A DNA stretch of 64,000 nt from assembly GCF_003202695.1 (NCBI RefSeq), contig NZ_QGLL01000001.1, forward strand, positions 62,001 through 126,000. The letters run 5' to 3'. The notes beneath the pieces are model-generated. The model was not told where the DNA came from and ran no database searches. It saw only the letters and a program-made list of their open reading frames with translations. Shown here in pieces: positions 25,466 to 34,280 of this stretch. The stretch comes from Bifidobacterium asteroides. GTDB taxonomy: Bacteria > Actinomycetota > Actinomycetes > Actinomycetales > Bifidobacteriaceae. The translations under genes were made by a program, and so were the position numbers. Numbering within the stretch: position 1 is the first letter of the stretch; each line of letters starts with the position of its first letter.

Positions 25466-26550
25466 TAGCGCATGCCCATGGCCGAGCGGACCTGATCAAG
25501 TGTCTCCTCGGCTATCTGGTTGGCACGCTTGTTGCCCTCGACCAGGATGTCGCGCACGGTGTCCATGTCCTTGGCCAGCTCAGCACGGCGCTCGCGGTGG
25601 GGTGCCAGGAATTCGTTGACCGACTTGGTCACGTAGGCCTTGAGGGCTCCCGATCCGGCATTGCCGATCTCCTCGGCGATCTCCTCGGGCTTCCGGTCGG
25701 TCACCAGACCGGCTGTGGTCAGCAGGGCCGAGACCTGTGGACGGTTTATGGGGTCGAAGGTAATCCTGCGCTCGGAGTCGGTAGGCGATTTGCGGATCAG
25801 TTTGGCTGTTTCCTCCGCAGTGGCGCCCAGCATGATGGAGTTGCCATAGGACTTGCTCATCTTGCGGCCGTCCAGACCCGGAATCTCAGGGGTGTCAGAC
25901 AGGATGGCATCAGGCTCGGGGAAGACCGGGGCCTGGCCGGAGTAGCGCTCGTCGAAGCGGCGGGCGATGGTCCGGGTCAGCTCAACATGCGGCAGGTTGT
26001 CCTTGCCGATGGGGACCACGTTGGCCTTGCAGAAGAGTATATCGCAGGCCTGGTGGACCGGGTAGGTCAGCAGCAGACCGGTCAGGGCATGGCCGCTGGC
26101 CTCCATCTCAGCCTTGACGGTAGGGTTGCGGTGGAGCTCGGCCTCGGTCACCAGGGAGAGGAAGGGCAGCAGCAGCTGATTCTCCGCAGGAGTGGACGAA
26201 TGGGTGAAGATCATGGTCTTCTTGGGGTCGATACCCGCAGCCAGATAGTCCAGGAGCAGGTTGAGCACGTTGTCGCGGATATGCTCGGTGGTGTCACGGT
26301 CCGTGATGACCTGATAGTCGGCGATGACGATGTTGGTGTGCACGCCGCGATCCTGCATCTGAACACGTTCGCGGATGGAGCCGAAGTAATGGCCCAGATG
26401 GAGCCTGCCGGTCGGGCGGTCGCCGGTCAGCATGGTGTAGTGGCTCGGGTTCTTGTCCAGTTCGGCCAGCACCTGGTCAGAACGATGCTTCGCGGCTCTG
26501 AAGCTGTCGCTGATCTCGTTGCCTGCTGCTGTGACTTCTTCTTCCTGCAT
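25462..26550 (-). CDS. trpS: Tryptophanyl-tRNA synthetase
   Basis: 362 residues from ATG 26550 (M-Q-E-E-E), preceded by GGGTGGGA; the frame is open to 26643. Class I signatures: G-R-L-H-L-G-H-Y (HIGH-type) in the N-terminal Rossmann fold and K-M-S-K-S in G-R-K-M-S-K-S-Y-G. It charges tRNA-Trp with tryptophan. The C-terminal stop overlaps the ThrE gene by 4 bp in convergent orientation. No T-box leader is seen upstream; the ~150 bp to the divergent DUF3073 gene must hold both promoters. Confidence 0.96.
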   Translation of the reverse strand: MQEEEVTAAGNEISDSFRAAKHRSDQVLAELDKNPSHYTMLTGDRPTGRLHLGHYFGSIRERVQMQDRGVHTNIVIADYQVITDRDTTEHIRDNVLNLLLDYLAAGIDPKKTMIFTHSSTPAENQLLLPFLSLVTEAELHRNPTVKAEMEASGHALTGLLLTYPVHQACDILFCKANVVPIGKDNLPHVELTRTIARRFDERYSGQAPVFPEPDAILSDTPEIPGLDGRKMSKSYGNSIMLGATAEETAKLIRKSPTDSERRITFDPINRPQVSALLTTAGLVTDRKPEEIAEEIGNAGSGALKAYVTKSVNEFLAPHRERRAELAKDMDTVRDILVEGNKRANQIAEETLDQVRSAMGMRY

Positions 26551-26703
26551 GGTCCCACCCTCGCCGTCGTGCCGAATGTCCTTCTGGGAATTGCTTTTAT
26601 GGTAAAAGTCCGAGCCGACAAGATGCGTAGGTGGTACTCTCATAAATGATGCAAATTCACATTCAAGTTGCCTAAGTGCACGTTACCTGGCGAAGGGGGT
26701 CGG

Positions 26704-27087
26704 ATGGGCCGCGGACGTCAGAAGGCTAAGCAGACGAAAATAGCCCGGAAGCTCAAATATCTGACAACGGACACGGATTACGATGAGCTGGCCAAAGAGC
26801 TCAGCAGCAAGGAACCCGGAACCAGGGGCAAGGATCCCTTCAAAATGGTTGAAGAGGAGTACTCCAAGCCGGATCCGCGCAAATCGGGGGGCCAGGACCC
26901 CGAGGATTCCCCGGACGATGATCTGGACGATTACGCCCGGTGGGCCGCCGAGGCTGCTGCCAAGGCCACCTCGGGGGAGATGCCAGCCACTCCCAAGCCG
27001 CACAAGCGCATACCCATTCCCATACCCAGCGCGCTCAAACACCACAAGGATCATAAGGCCTCAGCCAAGGGGTCGGCGGACAAGTAG
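26704..27087 (+). CDS. DUF3073 protein
   Basis: 127 residues from ATG 26704 (M-G-R-G-R-Q-K-A-K-Q-T-K), the standard start of this actinobacterial family; the frame is open to 26668. The conserved N-terminal ~60 residues are basic, followed by an acidic Asp/Glu-Pro stretch and a Pro/His/Lys-rich tail. Small, soluble and probably cytoplasmic; the function is unknown. It is conserved across actinobacteria. It stands alone, divergent from trpS. Confidence 0.88.
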   Translation: MGRGRQKAKQTKIARKLKYLTTDTDYDELAKELSSKEPGTRGKDPFKMVEEEYSKPDPRKSGGQDPEDSPDDDLDDYARWAAEAAAKATSGEMPATPKPHKRIPIPIPSALKHHKDHKASAKGSADK

Positions 27088-27267
27088 CCCAAGCAGTCAG
27101 TTGGCAGGGGCAGTCGGCTAGTAGAAGTGGCCGGTCGACAGAGGCAGCTGGCTAGCGGTCAAGGTTCCGGCCTGAATCCGGGGTCTGGCTTCTGGCCACT
27201 TGTTGCTGTTTGCTATGTAATATTTGCGATTGTCAGCCATCGGTAGTCGCTGTTGGTCGCAGTGTGG

Positions 27268-27687
27268 TCATACCAGCGGCAGCAGCTCATGCAGATCGTC
27301 GCGCTCGCCTACGGCGCTGATGTGTCCAGCGGCGGCTTCTTCATTCCAATTGGTAATACCGGCTGCTAGCCGCAACCAGACATCAGGATCTAGCTCGATT
27401 ACGTCAGGCGGGGTAAGATTGTGCGGATCGGATGCCGGCCCGTCCAGAATCTTGACGGCCCCCCAGGGGGCCACCCTGACCTCCACGCCGGGGCCGGGGG
27501 CCTTGATCTCCAGCATATGCAGGGAATAGCGGACGGCCATGGCTTTGCTGCGCCTATCCGTTTGGGGGGCCACCGTCAGTCGGTCACCCTCCGAGCCCAG
27601 ATTGCTTGCGGCCTCCTTGGCTGCATCGCGCCAGGCCAGAAAATCCCGGCGGCCTTCTTCCACGTCTGCTTCCCGTATGGCACTCAT
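27268..27687 (-). CDS. Sterol-carrier-type (SCP-2-like) protein of unknown role
   Basis: 139 residues from ATG 27687; upstream frame extension to 27744 has no better start. The core V-E-V-R-V-A-P-W-G-A-V, then P-P-D-V-I-E-L-D-P-x-x-W-L-R-L-A-A-G and a C-terminal G-E-R-x-D-L-x-x-L-L-P-L matches the short actinobacterial sterol carrier family proteins. These have an SCP-2-like hydrophobic pocket but no known ligand. No membrane segment or signal peptide. The gene is monocistronic. Confidence 0.8.
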   Translation of the reverse strand: MSAIREADVEEGRRDFLAWRDAAKEAASNLGSEGDRLTVAPQTDRRSKAMAVRYSLHMLEIKAPGPGVEVRVAPWGAVKILDGPASDPHNLTPPDVIELDPDVWLRLAAGITNWNEEAAAGHISAVGERDDLHELLPLV

Positions 27688-27743
27688 GGTTCCATTGTGA
27701 CGCGCCGCCCCAACAGGCGTGTCCAGCATGCCGCGGTCAGGCA

Positions 27744-27796
27744 TGAAAAAAAGGAATCCGTTGCCCTCACGTCCTTGACGCTGGTTCGGATTCCTT
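27744..27796 (-). terminator. Rho-independent terminator for the small membrane protein gene
   Basis: AAGGAATCCG at 27751-27760 pairs exactly with CGGATTCCTT at 27787-27796. On the minus strand the stem is followed by a run of seven T (A7 at 27746-27752 on plus). It lies just after the gene at 27811-28041. Confidence 0.85.
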
Positions 27797-27810
27797 CCCG
27801 ACCGAAACAG

Positions 27811-28041
27811 TCAGGCCTGTGCGCCCGCTTGAAGAGGGGTCTCGGGATCCTCAGACCCCTTGTCTTCCTCTTCCTTGGCCAGGCCTAGGTCGACTGGCGA
27901 TGAGCTGTTCTCCCAAGGCTCCTCCCAGGGATCGTAATCCGGGTTCTGCTGCTTGTATACGAACAGAGCGACAACGCCGGCCAGCAGCGTGCCGAAGAGC
28001 AGAGCAAAGAACTTCCAGCCGTTTGAAGATGATTTCTCCAT
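27811..28041 (-). CDS. Small single-pass membrane protein
   Basis: 76 residues from ATG 28041, preceded by AGGAG. A short polar start is followed by one membrane segment (F-F-A-L-L-F-G-T-L-L-A-G-V-V-A-L-F-V) and a Tyr/Pro/Trp then acidic tail. I do not recognise a family. The much longer open frame upstream (to 28335) crosses the rhomboid promoter region and is not supported. It is divergent from the rhomboid gene, and a terminator follows. Confidence 0.7.
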   Translation of the reverse strand: MEKSSSNGWKFFALLFGTLLAGVVALFVYKQQNPDYDPWEEPWENSSSPVDLGLAKEEEDKGSEDPETPLQAGAQA

Positions 28042-28195
28042 GTTTGGCTCCTTTCGACGACTTTCGTCGGTCCTGCCCACTTCGACCGACCTAGTCAACA
28101 TCCTAGTGGAAAACGGCGAACTGTGGGGCACATCGATGCCATTGCGGCACGGAAACCGCACACCCTGGGCCGGGCGGTCGGGTAAGGTATGGTTC

Positions 28196-28957
28196 ATGGT
28201 CAATGGAATGGGCACCGGTTTCGCAGGCGGAGGGAGCGGTCGAGGGCCGCTGGGACGAATCCGGCGGCGTTGGGATGACCAGGCGCCGGTGGTGACTGCT
28301 GCCATCACCATGATCTGCCTGGTGGCCTGGGTCATCCAGATGGCCCTGTACCTGCTGGCTCCGCTTCATTACCAGCAGCTTTTGTTGGGATACTGGGCCT
28401 TTGCGCCGATTGCAGCCATTCATGAGCCCTGGATGTTTGTGACCAACATGTTTCTGCATGCCACCAATGTTTCGCACATTCTCTTCAACATGATCACCCT
28501 ATGGGTTGTGGGGCCGGTGCTGGAAAAACTGATAGGGCATGGACGGTTTCTGGCCCTCTACATGATCAGCGGGTTGGGCGGAGACCTAGGGCTCATGGTC
28601 TATGCGGTCCTAGTGCCAAGTGGATGGGGCACGTCGGCCATTGGGGCCTCCGGCGCGCTCTTCGGGCTGTTCGCCGCCATTCTGGTGGTTTACCGCCGTC
28701 TGGGGATTGACATCCGTTCCATGGTGGTCTGGATGGTCATCAACTTCTGCATGCCCCTGTTCGTGCCCGGCATCGCCTGGCAGGACCATGTGGGCGGTTT
28801 CCTGATCGGCGGCCTCTTCATGCTGGTCCTGCTGCGCATGGGCCGACCTGGCTCACAGTTGCGCGGCCTGCTCTCTTGGCTCTTGCCCACGTTGATCTTC
28901 CTGGCAGCCCTGGTCCTATTGGCTCTGGCCTGCAACATAGCCAACCCCATGCACTGA
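28196..28957 (+). CDS. Rhomboid-family intramembrane serine protease
   Basis: 253 residues from ATG 28196 with TAAGG upstream; ATG 28208 is an alternative and the open frame to 27953 is not used. Six or seven membrane segments. The catalytic Ser 152 lies in G-A-S-G-A-L-F-G and the partner His 198 in W-Q-D-H-V-G-G; H-I-L-F-N-M gives the conserved His and Asn of helix 2. It cleaves membrane proteins within or near the bilayer; the substrate is unknown. In actinobacteria rhomboid genes are common near the crgA/pkn region. Confidence 0.93.
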   Translation: MVNGMGTGFAGGGSGRGPLGRIRRRWDDQAPVVTAAITMICLVAWVIQMALYLLAPLHYQQLLLGYWAFAPIAAIHEPWMFVTNMFLHATNVSHILFNMITLWVVGPVLEKLIGHGRFLALYMISGLGGDLGLMVYAVLVPSGWGTSAIGASGALFGLFAAILVVYRRLGIDIRSMVVWMVINFCMPLFVPGIAWQDHVGGFLIGGLFMLVLLRMGRPGSQLRGLLSWLLPTLIFLAALVLLALACNIANPMH

Positions 28958-29107
28958 GGATCAGCGCCTACCTGCTGTTGACGGCCAACTAGCCTGTCTT
29001 CCGCAGTCAGGTCTTCATGCTTTCCTCGCCCAGGGTCGTGCTCTCGTCGCATGCTGCATCGCCTGCCTGGCTGTGCTCACGTGATTGATAAATGACATGG
29101 ATGTCAT

Positions 29108-29274
29108 CTATCCACATTTGTTGACAATCATGTGGATAACCTGGGAATAAGTATTCAGATCTGGTGCATATATACCGGTTAAAAGTGGATAAGTAAACCC
29201 AAAACCCTATTAGCAGTAGGGCTTTGGGCGGATCTCCTAGACTGTCCACGATAAATTCGGGCGAGTGTGGATAA
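29108..29274. promoter_or_regulatory. Cluster of DnaA-box-like sites
   Basis: Consensus sites TGTGGATAA occur at 29131-29139 and 29266-29274. One-mismatch sites are at 29108-29116 (CTATCCACA) and 29184-29192 (AGTGGATAA), and a two-mismatch site is at 29242-29250. They lie in a locally AT-rich gap of ~470 bp between rhomboid and crgA that holds no gene. No dnaA or dnaN is in the window. Possible roles: DnaA titration, DnaA-controlled expression, or part of an origin. Confidence 0.6.
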
Positions 29275-29365
29275 CTTTGGTCCAAGCTTAGAGACAGTGG
29301 AAGAATAGGTACGGCCTGAGGGTTGAATCCGCACATGCAGGACACCCGGATGTGGGCGAGTATGC

Positions 29366-29402
29366 AAAAGACCCCGCAACCGTTCCTGAGCGCTTGCGGG
29401 GT
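29366..29402 (-). terminator. Terminator after crgA
   Basis: ACCCCGCAA at 29371-29379 pairs exactly with TTGCGGGGT at 29394-29402. On the minus strand it is followed by CTTTTGC. It lies 24 bp after the crgA stop. Confidence 0.85.
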
Positions 29403-29425
29403 TGATGAAGAACAATGCAGCTGGA

Positions 29426-29866
29426 TCAATGCCACCACATAGTCATGAGGAAGCCAATCAGCAGGATGCCGAAGCCCACGGCCAAGTTCCAGTTGCCGAT
29501 GCCGGGGATCGGGAAGACATTGCCCCTAGTGGAGGCGATGTAGTAGACCACGATCCAAATCAGTCCCACCACCATCAGCGTGACGAAGAGAGGCACGAAC
29601 CAGCGGGGATTGGCCTTGGTGTTCTTGATGGTGTCTTCTACGCGGCGGGTATTCTCCTCCTGGCGCTGCACGATGCGGCGCATCTGCGGAGTCATGTGCT
29701 TCTTGTCCACGCTCTGGTTGAGCACGGCCTCTACCTTATCCATGGACAGGCCGTACTCCTCGTCCTCGGCATCCTCGCCAGTGTCAGCGGTCTTACTCTC
29801 GGTCTCGGTCTTCGTGGCCTCGTCCACCGCCTCGTCCTCGTCATCATGGAGTTGATGCTCTGCCAT
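29426..29866 (-). CDS. crgA: Cell division protein CrgA
   Basis: 146 residues from ATG 29866, preceded by AGGAG. Longer than the ~90 residues usual for CrgA because of an acidic N-terminal region (residues ~8-40). Then N-P-R-W-F-V-P at ~86-92, two membrane segments (~91-110 and ~127-143) and the W-N-L-A-V-G-F-G-I-L-L-I-G-F pattern of the family. CrgA is an actinobacterial divisome protein that recruits peptidoglycan synthases and interacts with FtsZ and FtsI. It lies next to the pkn/pbpA/rodA block as in mycobacteria. Confidence 0.93.
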   Translation of the reverse strand: MAEHQLHDDEDEAVDEATKTETESKTADTGEDAEDEEYGLSMDKVEAVLNQSVDKKHMTPQMRRIVQRQEENTRRVEDTIKNTKANPRWFVPLFVTLMVVGLIWIVVYYIASTRGNVFPIPGIGNWNLAVGFGILLIGFLMTMWWH

Positions 29867-29950
29867 GAGGTTATTCTCCTTCAGTAGATCTACTAAGCCA
29901 TAGTAGCGGTTAGACTCGAACGTAATACTATCGCAGACAAGAATGAAGGT

Positions 29951-30712
29951 ATGCCCATGGCCAGACGAACGGGACGGCACGGTGCGCGCAGGTCTCTGGT
30001 CGGCACGTTGTCCGTGGCTATAGTGCTGGCCCTGGTCGGGTTCATGCTAACCGCCAACATTCGCGTCAACAGGACGGTCACGGTCACTTCCGATACGGCC
30101 GGGCTGGTGGAGGAGCGCGAGAACAAGGCTGCTGAGCTGCGCAAGGACATCAACGACATGAGCTCCCAGATCAACGCTCTGAAAACCCTGACCGACGACG
30201 ACAAGGACAACTCCGCCCAAGCCCGCGAAGACCCCGGCTCGGGCACAGTGCTCAAGGCCGTCCAAGGGCCCGGATTGACGGTGACTCTTGACGATTCCCC
30301 ACTCTGGCAGCAGAAGGTGGGGTCCGACGGGTCGACGGCTAATATTAACGATTACGTCATCCACCAGCAGGATGTGGAGAGCGTGGTCAACGCGCTCTGG
30401 GCCGGGGGAGCCGAATCCATGAGGATCCAGGATCAGCGGGTTCTGCCCACCACGGCCGTGCGATGCGTGGGCAATGTGCTGCTGCTGCACGGTAGAAAGT
30501 ACTCGCCGCCATATAAGATTTCAGCCATAGGGCCAGTCGATCGGATGACCAAGTCCCTGGATGCTTCGCCGTCCATCCGGATTTACAAGGAATATGTGAA
30601 TACGGTAGGGCTAGGATGGGATGTCGAGTCTTCGGACAATCTGAGATTCCCCAAGACGACGGCTGTTCTGCAGCCCCTCCAGTATGCATCCTTAGATGAG
30701 AAGGCACGGTAA
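29951..30712 (+). CDS. DUF881 membrane-anchored protein
   Basis: 253 residues. A basic N-terminus is followed by one membrane segment (residues ~16-36), a coiled-coil-like stretch (~50-80), and the DUF881 domain with G-P-G-L-T-V-T-L-D-D and the N-x-L-W-A-G-G-A-E-S-M-R-I-Q-D-Q-R-V pattern. It is extracytoplasmic and of unknown function. Homologues lie next to crgA in other actinobacteria (Rv0012 in M. tuberculosis). The stop is immediately followed by the sortase start, so the two are co-transcribed. ATG 29957 is a possible second start. Confidence 0.9.
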   Translation: MPMARRTGRHGARRSLVGTLSVAIVLALVGFMLTANIRVNRTVTVTSDTAGLVEERENKAAELRKDINDMSSQINALKTLTDDDKDNSAQAREDPGSGTVLKAVQGPGLTVTLDDSPLWQQKVGSDGSTANINDYVIHQQDVESVVNALWAGGAESMRIQDQRVLPTTAVRCVGNVLLLHGRKYSPPYKISAIGPVDRMTKSLDASPSIRIYKEYVNTVGLGWDVESSDNLRFPKTTAVLQPLQYASLDEKAR

Positions 30713-31828
30713 ATGACGACAGAAAGTTCGGAGAACGACAGGACGTCGGTCGATAAACCGGCAGATAAACGACGAAACTGGCTGGTTGGCATAGCAGAGA
30801 TCGTCGGGGAGCTGCTGATTACGCTGGCCGTCATCTGCGCCCTGTACGTGGTTTGGCAGCTCTGGTGGACCGGTGTGCAGTCCGAGCATCAGCAGCTGAA
30901 GGCCCGGGCTTCGACTTCTTGGAGCGACCCAGGATCGGGAGACACCCGCAAGGTCGCCAAGCCTCAGAATGGAACGCCTCCGGTGCAGCCCAAGCAAGCC
31001 TCTGAGGGCGATCTGATGGCTCAAATGTACATTCCTCGTTTCGGCGAGCACTGGGAGCGCAACGTGGTTCAGGGCACATCGCCCCGCCAACTTGCCTACG
31101 CAGGACTGGGACACTACACCAATACGCAGATGCCGGGCGAGCTGGGCAACGTGGCCATAGCCGGACACCGCGCCGGATATGGTGAGCCGCTAGGCCATGT
31201 GGACGAGTTGCGAGTGGGTGATGCCATCGTTCTGCGCACCAAGGATTACTGGTACGTCTACCACTACACCCGATACAAGATCGTCTCTCCCGACCAGGTA
31301 AACGTCATCGCTTCCAACCCCTACTCGCCTGGCGCGGCTCCTGATCAGCGCATGATCACACTGACCACCTGTGAGCCCAAGTACACTACGGCAACCCACC
31401 GCTGGATCAGCTGGGGCGAGTTCGATTACTGGGCCAAGGTATCTGACGGAGTGCCCAAGGAACTGCTGGGTGACCGGGGCGGCAATGTGGTATTTGCAGA
31501 CGACAAGGGCTCAGTTATGGCTAGGATGGGATCCCTGCAGCCGGTACTCCTGGCCCTGGTGGCGGCCTATCTGATCATCTATCTGGCGGCCTTGGCGGCC
31601 TGGCGCTACCCGTTGCTAAGGCAAATCCGCGAGGGTGAGCGGCCACAGCCTATGGTCAGCATCTACGGCTGGTTGCTGCGGCACCAGTCCGGCATAGCTC
31701 CGATCCGATGGCTCCTGCTGATTCTGCTCTTGCTGGTTCTCGCCTGTGCCTTGATGGAGTGGGGCTTCCCGTGGCTGGCTAACAACGTGCCCATACTCAA
31801 ACAGATGTCCAACTACTCCGCCTTCTGA
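30713..31828 (+). CDS. Class E sortase
   Basis: 371 residues. One membrane segment near residues 23-43, a polar linker, then the sortase beta-barrel with the catalytic triad His 152 (A-G-H-R), Cys 220 (T-L-T-T-C-E-P) and Arg 230 (T-H-R-W-I). T-T-C-E-P is typical of class E. Two more membrane segments lie in the C-terminal third, as in several bifidobacterial members. It joins proteins with an LAxTG-type signal to cell-wall peptidoglycan. It starts one base after the DUF881 stop; no sortase substrate is in the window. A strong stem-loop follows. Confidence 0.93.
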   Translation: MTTESSENDRTSVDKPADKRRNWLVGIAEIVGELLITLAVICALYVVWQLWWTGVQSEHQQLKARASTSWSDPGSGDTRKVAKPQNGTPPVQPKQASEGDLMAQMYIPRFGEHWERNVVQGTSPRQLAYAGLGHYTNTQMPGELGNVAIAGHRAGYGEPLGHVDELRVGDAIVLRTKDYWYVYHYTRYKIVSPDQVNVIASNPYSPGAAPDQRMITLTTCEPKYTTATHRWISWGEFDYWAKVSDGVPKELLGDRGGNVVFADDKGSVMARMGSLQPVLLALVAAYLIIYLAALAAWRYPLLRQIREGERPQPMVSIYGWLLRHQSGIAPIRWLLLILLLLVLACALMEWGFPWLANNVPILKQMSNYSAF

Positions 31829-31846
31829 CCTAGGCGACATAGGAAG

Positions 31847-31892
31847 AGCGGCGGGGCCACAGGATCCAATATGACTCTGTGACCCCGCCGCT
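31847..31892. terminator. Stem-loop between sortase and pknB (convergent)
   Basis: AGCGGCGGGG at 31847-31856 pairs with CCCCGCCGCT at 31883-31892, with three further pairs inside after one mismatch. It lies ~18 bp after the sortase stop. The T run is weak. The remaining gap to 32118 holds no gene. Confidence 0.8.
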
Positions 31893-32117
31893 TATTGCTA
31901 ATCATGCCTTGTCGACTGCCGGAAGTGATTGCTGAAGGCAAAGGTCTTGTCCAAGACTCTCCAGTGGCCATGGTCTGGTAGCCAGGTCTTGTGGTCATAG
32001 TCCTAATGACGTGGACTCTGCAGTCATCGCCCTATTCATCCCGTATTCACTCTGCCTAGCCCTATATGACCCAACTCGATGGATCGGCGACAGGGCTGGG
32101 GCCACCGGTCCATACGG

Positions 32118-34280
32118 TCAGTTGGCGGAGCTGCCGGTGGCCACCATGATGGGGGTGTTGTCGTCCACCCGGCTGCCGACTCCGGGGTTTACGCCGGTCA
32201 CCGTGTCCGAGTCCTTGCCGCTGGAGTTGATCCTGTCGGCGCTGACGCCGCTGTTGATCAGCTTTTGCCGGTAGCTGCCCAGAGTCTCACCCGAGAATGA
32301 CGGGATGCTGATGCGCGTGGTCAGGGTGATGGTGTCCTTGGACTTGTCGAATGAGGTACCTGCAGCAGGAGTCTGGCCAGTGACCACAGCGTTATCACTG
32401 TTGGGGCCGTTGACCGTGATATTGACCCCCTGGCCCAGGGCGCGCTTGACCTCGCCCAGGGTCATGTTCCTGCCGGCATAGTCGTCTAGCTGCATGCCGT
32501 TGCTGACGTTGACCGTGATCATGGCTCCCTGCTGGATGGAGGATCCGGCTGCCGGATCGGTGCTGATGACCATGTCCTTGGACACGGAGTTGGAGGTCTG
32601 CTCGCTGATGGTGATGTTGAAGTGCAGGCTCTCGAGGATCTTGGTCGCATCGTCCTTGGTCTTGCCAGACAGATCAGGCACCTTGGTCATACCCGAGGAG
32701 ATGTAGAGCAGGATGCTGGTTCCCTTGGCCACACTCTGGCCAGCGGCGGGATCCGTGCGGGTCACATGGTCCTTGGGCACGTCCTGGCTGTCTTCCACCG
32801 AGGCTGCGGGAGAGACCTTGAATCCGGCCTTCTCCAGGGCTCTGCGAGCCTCTTGCTGGTTCATGCCCTTGACATCCGGGATGGCCGTGTCCTTGGGGCC
32901 GGAGGAGAACCAGACGGTCACTGTGGAGCCCTTGGGAGCCATGCTTCCTCCCTTTGGGCTTTGCTTAGTGAAGGTACCTTTGGGCTCGGCCGAGTCCTGG
33001 TCCTCCTTCTCCTGGTACTGGAATCCTGCTGCGGTGACTTTATCGCGGACAAGGGCCCGTGACATCTGCGCGTTGATGGTGGGCACCTCGGCCATCGGAT
33101 GACGGTTTCGGCTCATGAAGGTCCACGCGCCCAATCCGATGGCTACCAAAAGTACAGCCCCCAGGACGGCGCCGATGATGATCTTCTTGCGCCGCTTGGA
33201 TTTTTGCTGGGCCTTCCTGGTGGCAGTGCGCTCGGCTGTGGCGACACTGGCGGCGGCCGGGTTGAGCGGGTCCTGGACAGGGTTGAAGGCCTGTGTGGCG
33301 GCCGTCTCCTCTTCGGTCAACGGCATGGTGGCCGTTTCGGTCCCCTGCTCGGCATCCCTGCGGGCTTTGACGTTGGCCAGGTCGGTCAGCGGGTTGAAGG
33401 CGGCAGCCACTGGGGTTCCACCGTTCATGAAGGCCAGAATGTCGCTCTTGAAGGCGGCGGCGGTAGCGTAGCGGTTCTGACGGTCCTTGGCCATGGCCTT
33501 GGCGCAGATGGAATCCCACATCTTCGGCAGGCCGGGTACGATGGTGCTGGGCGGGGTCGCCATTTGGTTGACGTGCTGTAAGGCGATGGCCACGGCTGAA
33601 TCCCCATTGAAGGGCGGCTGCCCGGTCAGCATCTCGTAGAGGACGCAACCGGCCGAGTAGATGTCGGAGCGCATGTCCACGCTTGCGCCGCGGGCCTGCT
33701 CAGGGCTCAGGTACTGGGCCGTGCCCACCACGCCTTGGGTTTGGGTTATGGTGGCGGCCGAATCGTCCATGGCCCGGGCGATGCCGAAGTCCATGACCTT
33801 GACGATGCCCTGTTCGGAGATCATGATGTTGCCGGGCTTGATGTCCCGGTGGATGACGCCCATGTGATGGGAGTATTCCAATGCGTTCAGCATGCCCAGC
33901 ATGACCTGCTCGCTGTCGCGCTGGCTTAGGGCGCCATTCTCCTTGAGGATGGACCGCAGAGTCTGGCCTTTCACGTACTCCATGACTAGGTAAGGCACTC
34001 GCTCATGATTGCCCTGGTCGTCAGTCAGCAGCTCCTCGCCCGAGTCGTAGATGGAGACGATGTTGGGGTTGTTGAGCAAGGCGACCGAGTGGGCCTCCCG
34101 CCGGAATCGCGACAGGAAGACCTCGTCGTTGGCCAGATCGGAACGCATGATCTTGACCGCGACCGTCCTTCCCAAACGTGTGTCCACGGCCTTGTGGACC
34201 TCGGCCATGCCACCGCGTCCGACCAGTTGTCCCAGAAGGTAACGTCCGTCCGCTAGGGACGACGGCAGTGTGATGCTCAT
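32118..34280 (-). CDS. pknB: Serine/threonine kinase PknB with PASTA domains
   Basis: 720 residues, ATG 34280 after GGAGGGG. The kinase domain (~12-275) has the Gly loop G-R-G-G-M-A, Lys 43, H-R-D at 144-146 and D-F-G at 164-166. A juxtamembrane region is followed by one membrane segment (~375-395) and then about five PASTA repeats outside the cell. PASTA modules bind muropeptides and lipid II, and the kinase phosphorylates division and wall-synthesis proteins. It overlaps pknA by 4 bp (ATGA) and is last in the operon. PstP, encoded upstream in the same operon, reverses it. Confidence 0.96.
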   Translation of the reverse strand: MSITLPSSLADGRYLLGQLVGRGGMAEVHKAVDTRLGRTVAVKIMRSDLANDEVFLSRFRREAHSVALLNNPNIVSIYDSGEELLTDDQGNHERVPYLVMEYVKGQTLRSILKENGALSQRDSEQVMLGMLNALEYSHHMGVIHRDIKPGNIMISEQGIVKVMDFGIARAMDDSAATITQTQGVVGTAQYLSPEQARGASVDMRSDIYSAGCVLYEMLTGQPPFNGDSAVAIALQHVNQMATPPSTIVPGLPKMWDSICAKAMAKDRQNRYATAAAFKSDILAFMNGGTPVAAAFNPLTDLANVKARRDAEQGTETATMPLTEEETAATQAFNPVQDPLNPAAASVATAERTATRKAQQKSKRRKKIIIGAVLGAVLLVAIGLGAWTFMSRNRHPMAEVPTINAQMSRALVRDKVTAAGFQYQEKEDQDSAEPKGTFTKQSPKGGSMAPKGSTVTVWFSSGPKDTAIPDVKGMNQQEARRALEKAGFKVSPAASVEDSQDVPKDHVTRTDPAAGQSVAKGTSILLYISSGMTKVPDLSGKTKDDATKILESLHFNITISEQTSNSVSKDMVISTDPAAGSSIQQGAMITVNVSNGMQLDDYAGRNMTLGEVKRALGQGVNITVNGPNSDNAVVTGQTPAAGTSFDKSKDTITLTTRISIPSFSGETLGSYRQKLINSGVSADRINSSGKDSDTVTGVNPGVGSRVDDNTPIMVATGSSAN

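Noticed and set aside
26551-26703. T-box leader before trpS
   Set aside because: No T-box sequence or Trp specifier stem is seen in the ~150 bp available.
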